Part shown: in pieces, positions 60,890 through 64,000 of the stretch
Numbering within the stretch: position 1 is the first letter of the stretch
Layout of the letters: every line of letters starts with the position of its first letter
Assembly: GCF_024294805.1 (NCBI RefSeq)
Contig: NZ_JANCLU010000006.1
Span: 154,987 to 218,986, forward strand
DNA: 64,000 nt
DNA from: Alsobacter ponti
GTDB lineage: Bacteria; Pseudomonadota; Alphaproteobacteria; Rhizobiales; Beijerinckiaceae
Direction: 5' to 3'
The notes under the pieces: generated by a model
What the model saw: the letters and a program-made list of their open reading frames with translations, nothing else
Told to the model about the DNA's origin: nothing
Database searches by the model: none
Program-made: the position numbers and the translations under genes

Positions 60890-62018
60890 CCTCGTCGCCT
60901 CCGGCGCCGCGCCGCCGTCCTCGGCCGTCAAGGGCCGCTCCCTGTGGGCCGACGCGCGCTCGCGGCTCGTCCGCAACCGCGCGGCTCTGGCCAGCATGAT
61001 CGTGCTCGCCCTGATCGCGCTGGCCTGCCTGTTCGGCCCGGCGATGACGGGCCACGACTACGACCAAGTGTACCAGGACTACACCCGCACCCCGGCCAGC
61101 CTGTCCTCGTTCCCCAAGCCCGACCAGGTCGCGCCCGCCGTCGAGCGCATCGCCTCGCGCATGCGGGCCAAGGCGGAGGACATCGTCGTGGGGCCGGATT
61201 CGGTGCGGGCCACGCTGGTGACGCCGCGCCCGCTGGACGAGCGCCTGCTGGTCTATTTCGAGCGCTCCGACATGTTCCTGCCCGCCCGGGTGGTGGACAA
61301 GGCGGAGGAGGGCAGGCGGGTGACGGTCGAGGCGCCGTTCCAGAAGATGCACTTCTACTTCGGCACCGACTCCAACGGCCGCGACCTGCTCACCCGCACG
61401 CTGATCGCCGGGCGCGTGTCGCTGGCCATCGGCGTGCTCGCCACCACGGTGGCGATCCTCATCGGCGTGCTGTGGGGCGCGGCGGCGGGCTATCTCGGCG
61501 GGCGGGTGGACGCGGTGATGATGCGCGCGGTGGACGTGCTCTATTCGCTGCCCTTCATCTTCTTCGTCATCCTGCTGGTGGTGTTCTTCGGGCGCAACTT
61601 CGTGCTGATGTTCATCGCCGTCGGAGCCGTCGAGTGGCTGGACATGGCGCGCATCGTTCGCGGGCAGACGCTGTCCATCAAGCGGCAGGAATACGTGCAG
61701 GCGGCGGAGGCGATGGGCGTCGAGACGTTCGGCATCCTGCGCCGCCACGTCATCCCCAACACGCTGGGGCCGGTGGTCGTCTACATGACGCTGCTGGTGC
61801 CCAAGGTGATCCTGCTGGAGAGCTTCCTGTCCTTCCTCGGCCTCGGCGTGCAGGAGCCGATGACGAGCTGGGGCGTGCTGATCTCCGAGGGGGCCAAGAA
61901 CATCCAGGGCGCGATCTACATGCTCATCTGGCCCTCGGTGTTCCTCACCGCCACCCTGTTCTGCCTCAACTTCATCGGCGACGGCCTGCGCGACGCCCTC
62001 GACCCCAAGGATCGCTGA
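60882..62018 (+). CDS. oppC: Oligopeptide ABC transporter permease (OppC type) with long external insertion
   Basis: This 378-residue permease has a first membrane span near residues 34-54. A soluble insert of roughly 85 residues follows (about residues 60-150) before F-G-T-D-S-N-G-R-D-L, then five more spans. The EAA-like block is A-A-E-A-M-G-V followed by H-V-I-P-N-T-L. Ordinary OppC proteins are near 300 residues, so the insert is a recognised subfamily trait rather than an error. The gene overlaps OppB by 8 bases and is directly followed by the ATPase gene. Confidence 0.92.
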   Translation: MSDLVASGAAPPSSAVKGRSLWADARSRLVRNRAALASMIVLALIALACLFGPAMTGHDYDQVYQDYTRTPASLSSFPKPDQVAPAVERIASRMRAKAEDIVVGPDSVRATLVTPRPLDERLLVYFERSDMFLPARVVDKAEEGRRVTVEAPFQKMHFYFGTDSNGRDLLTRTLIAGRVSLAIGVLATTVAILIGVLWGAAAGYLGGRVDAVMMRAVDVLYSLPFIFFVILLVVFFGRNFVLMFIAVGAVEWLDMARIVRGQTLSIKRQEYVQAAEAMGVETFGILRRHVIPNTLGPVVVYMTLLVPKVILLESFLSFLGLGVQEPMTSWGVLISEGAKNIQGAIYMLIWPSVFLTATLFCLNFIGDGLRDALDPKDR

Positions 62019-63638
<1,620 letters not shown>

Positions 63639-64000
63639 GGGCGGGGAGCCTTTTCATTCGGACGCGCTGCCGCGCGCCATGTTGCGCTGGATCTCGGCTC
63701 CGGTTCCGCTGTCGCTGCACCGGTCCAGGAACGGGCGGGCTGCTTCGCATCCCGGATGAAGCCCCGCTCCACGCGCCCAAAGGGGGGATTCGGCCGGCTC
63801 GTTCTTGTGGCGAATGGCGGGCCGGAACCCGCACCCCCAAAGGGCGGACCCCGTCCGCCCGTCCCCAAGCCCCATAGGGCGGGCCCCGTCCGCCCGTCCT
63901 CAAGTCCCAAAGGGCGGACGCCAGTCCGCCCGTTCCCGGAATGCCGGAGCCTTGGCGGAGGCATGTCCGGGAGCCAGCGCATGGATGCTGCCGCGAAGCG
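63639..64000. other. Non-coding right end with tandem hairpin array
   Basis: This 362-base stretch has no convincing gene on either strand. Apparent open frames here run through the repeat array and encode Gly/Pro/Arg-rich nonsense. The array itself is listed separately. The stretch from 63640 to 63775 shows no recognisable signal apart from a TTTT after a GC-rich stretch near 63650. Confidence 0.5.
63836..63936. repeat. Tandem repeat array, 35-bp period, each unit a small hairpin
   Basis: Units begin at 63836, 63871 and 63906, so the period is exactly 35 bases and about three copies fit. Each starts CCCAAAGGG or CCCATAGGG and holds a hairpin, GGGCGGAC with GTCCGCCC, around a 3-4 base loop (63842-63860 and 63912-63931; the middle one has one G-T change). 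A degenerate start CCCAAAGGG occurs at 63776. No spacers of CRISPR type exist. Confidence 0.82.

Noticed and set aside
58286-60997. Very long open frame on the minus strand opposite the OppA and OppB genes
   Set aside because: It is antisense to two well-recognised genes, its product is rich in His, Arg, Gln and Val without any domain, and long antisense frames are expected in GC-rich DNA.
63836-63936. Possible CRISPR array
   Set aside because: The repeat period is 35 bases with no spacer between units, and the repeats are themselves hairpins. There are no cas genes in the window.

Overview
The window looks like chromosomal DNA of a GC-rich alphaproteobacterium, most likely of the order Hyphomicrobiales (inference). 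The signs are a PopZ (DUF2497) gene beside pcm, tolC and valS, the frequent GTG and TTG starts, an Asn and a Cys tRNA gene in the same block, and many sugar and peptide ABC operons. I recognise no transposase, integrase, phage gene or CRISPR array, so the window reads as ordinary chromosome with a dense catabolic island in the middle.

Layout. Bases 1-18900 are mixed housekeeping: the end of an aldose epimerase, a Crp-type regulator running into a PotABC-like importer without its binding protein, a chorismate-lyase-like gene overlapping an AsmA gene, the two 3-oxoacid CoA-transferase subunits, an Hsp70-like protein, an SDR, an RNA-ligase-like gene, a cysteine-cluster protein, a probable L-2-keto-3-deoxyarabonate dehydratase, a PHB-depolymerase-type esterase, a SleB-type hydrolase, a cyclopropane-fatty-acid synthase and a photolyase.

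Bases 18968-49238 are about 30 kb of carbohydrate metabolism in three adjoining loci. Locus A (18968-28049) is a LacI repressor diverging from a complete CUT1 importer (binding protein, two permeases, ATPase), then a TIM-barrel isomerase-like enzyme, a Gfo/Idh/MocA dehydrogenase and a pyranose-2-oxidase-like flavoenzyme. Locus B (28036-38045) has a second importer without an ATPase, a second TIM-barrel enzyme, a lactonase-type propeller and a LysR regulator on the minus strand. Diverging from it are an MFS carrier and a dehydrogenase that joins a gluconate-2-dehydrogenase subunit-3-like domain to a GMC oxidoreductase with a four-cysteine motif. Locus C (39099-49238) has a third importer, again without ATPase, plus an SDR. 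Diverging from it are a mandelate-racemase-type enolase-superfamily enzyme, two related FAD oxidoreductases, an RpiR regulator and an EamA exporter. The gene set of A and B suggests uptake of glycosides followed by oxidation of a sugar ring carbon (3-keto-sugar type chemistry) and cleavage or lactone opening. This is inference from families and context.

Bases 49331-58115 return to core functions: an extensin-like protein, an L,D-transpeptidase, a probable 42-residue membrane protein, tRNA-Asn and tRNA-Cys, Pcm, TolC, PopZ and ValS. Bases 58319-63638 form a complete oligopeptide-type ABC operon. The last 360 bases carry a 35-bp-period tandem array of small hairpins.

A recurring regulatory theme is visible. 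In all four operons that begin with a solute-binding protein, a perfect GC-rich hairpin lies just after that gene and before the first permease. A LacI-type operator (TGTAATCGATTACA) sits just downstream of a TTGACA promoter in front of locus A.
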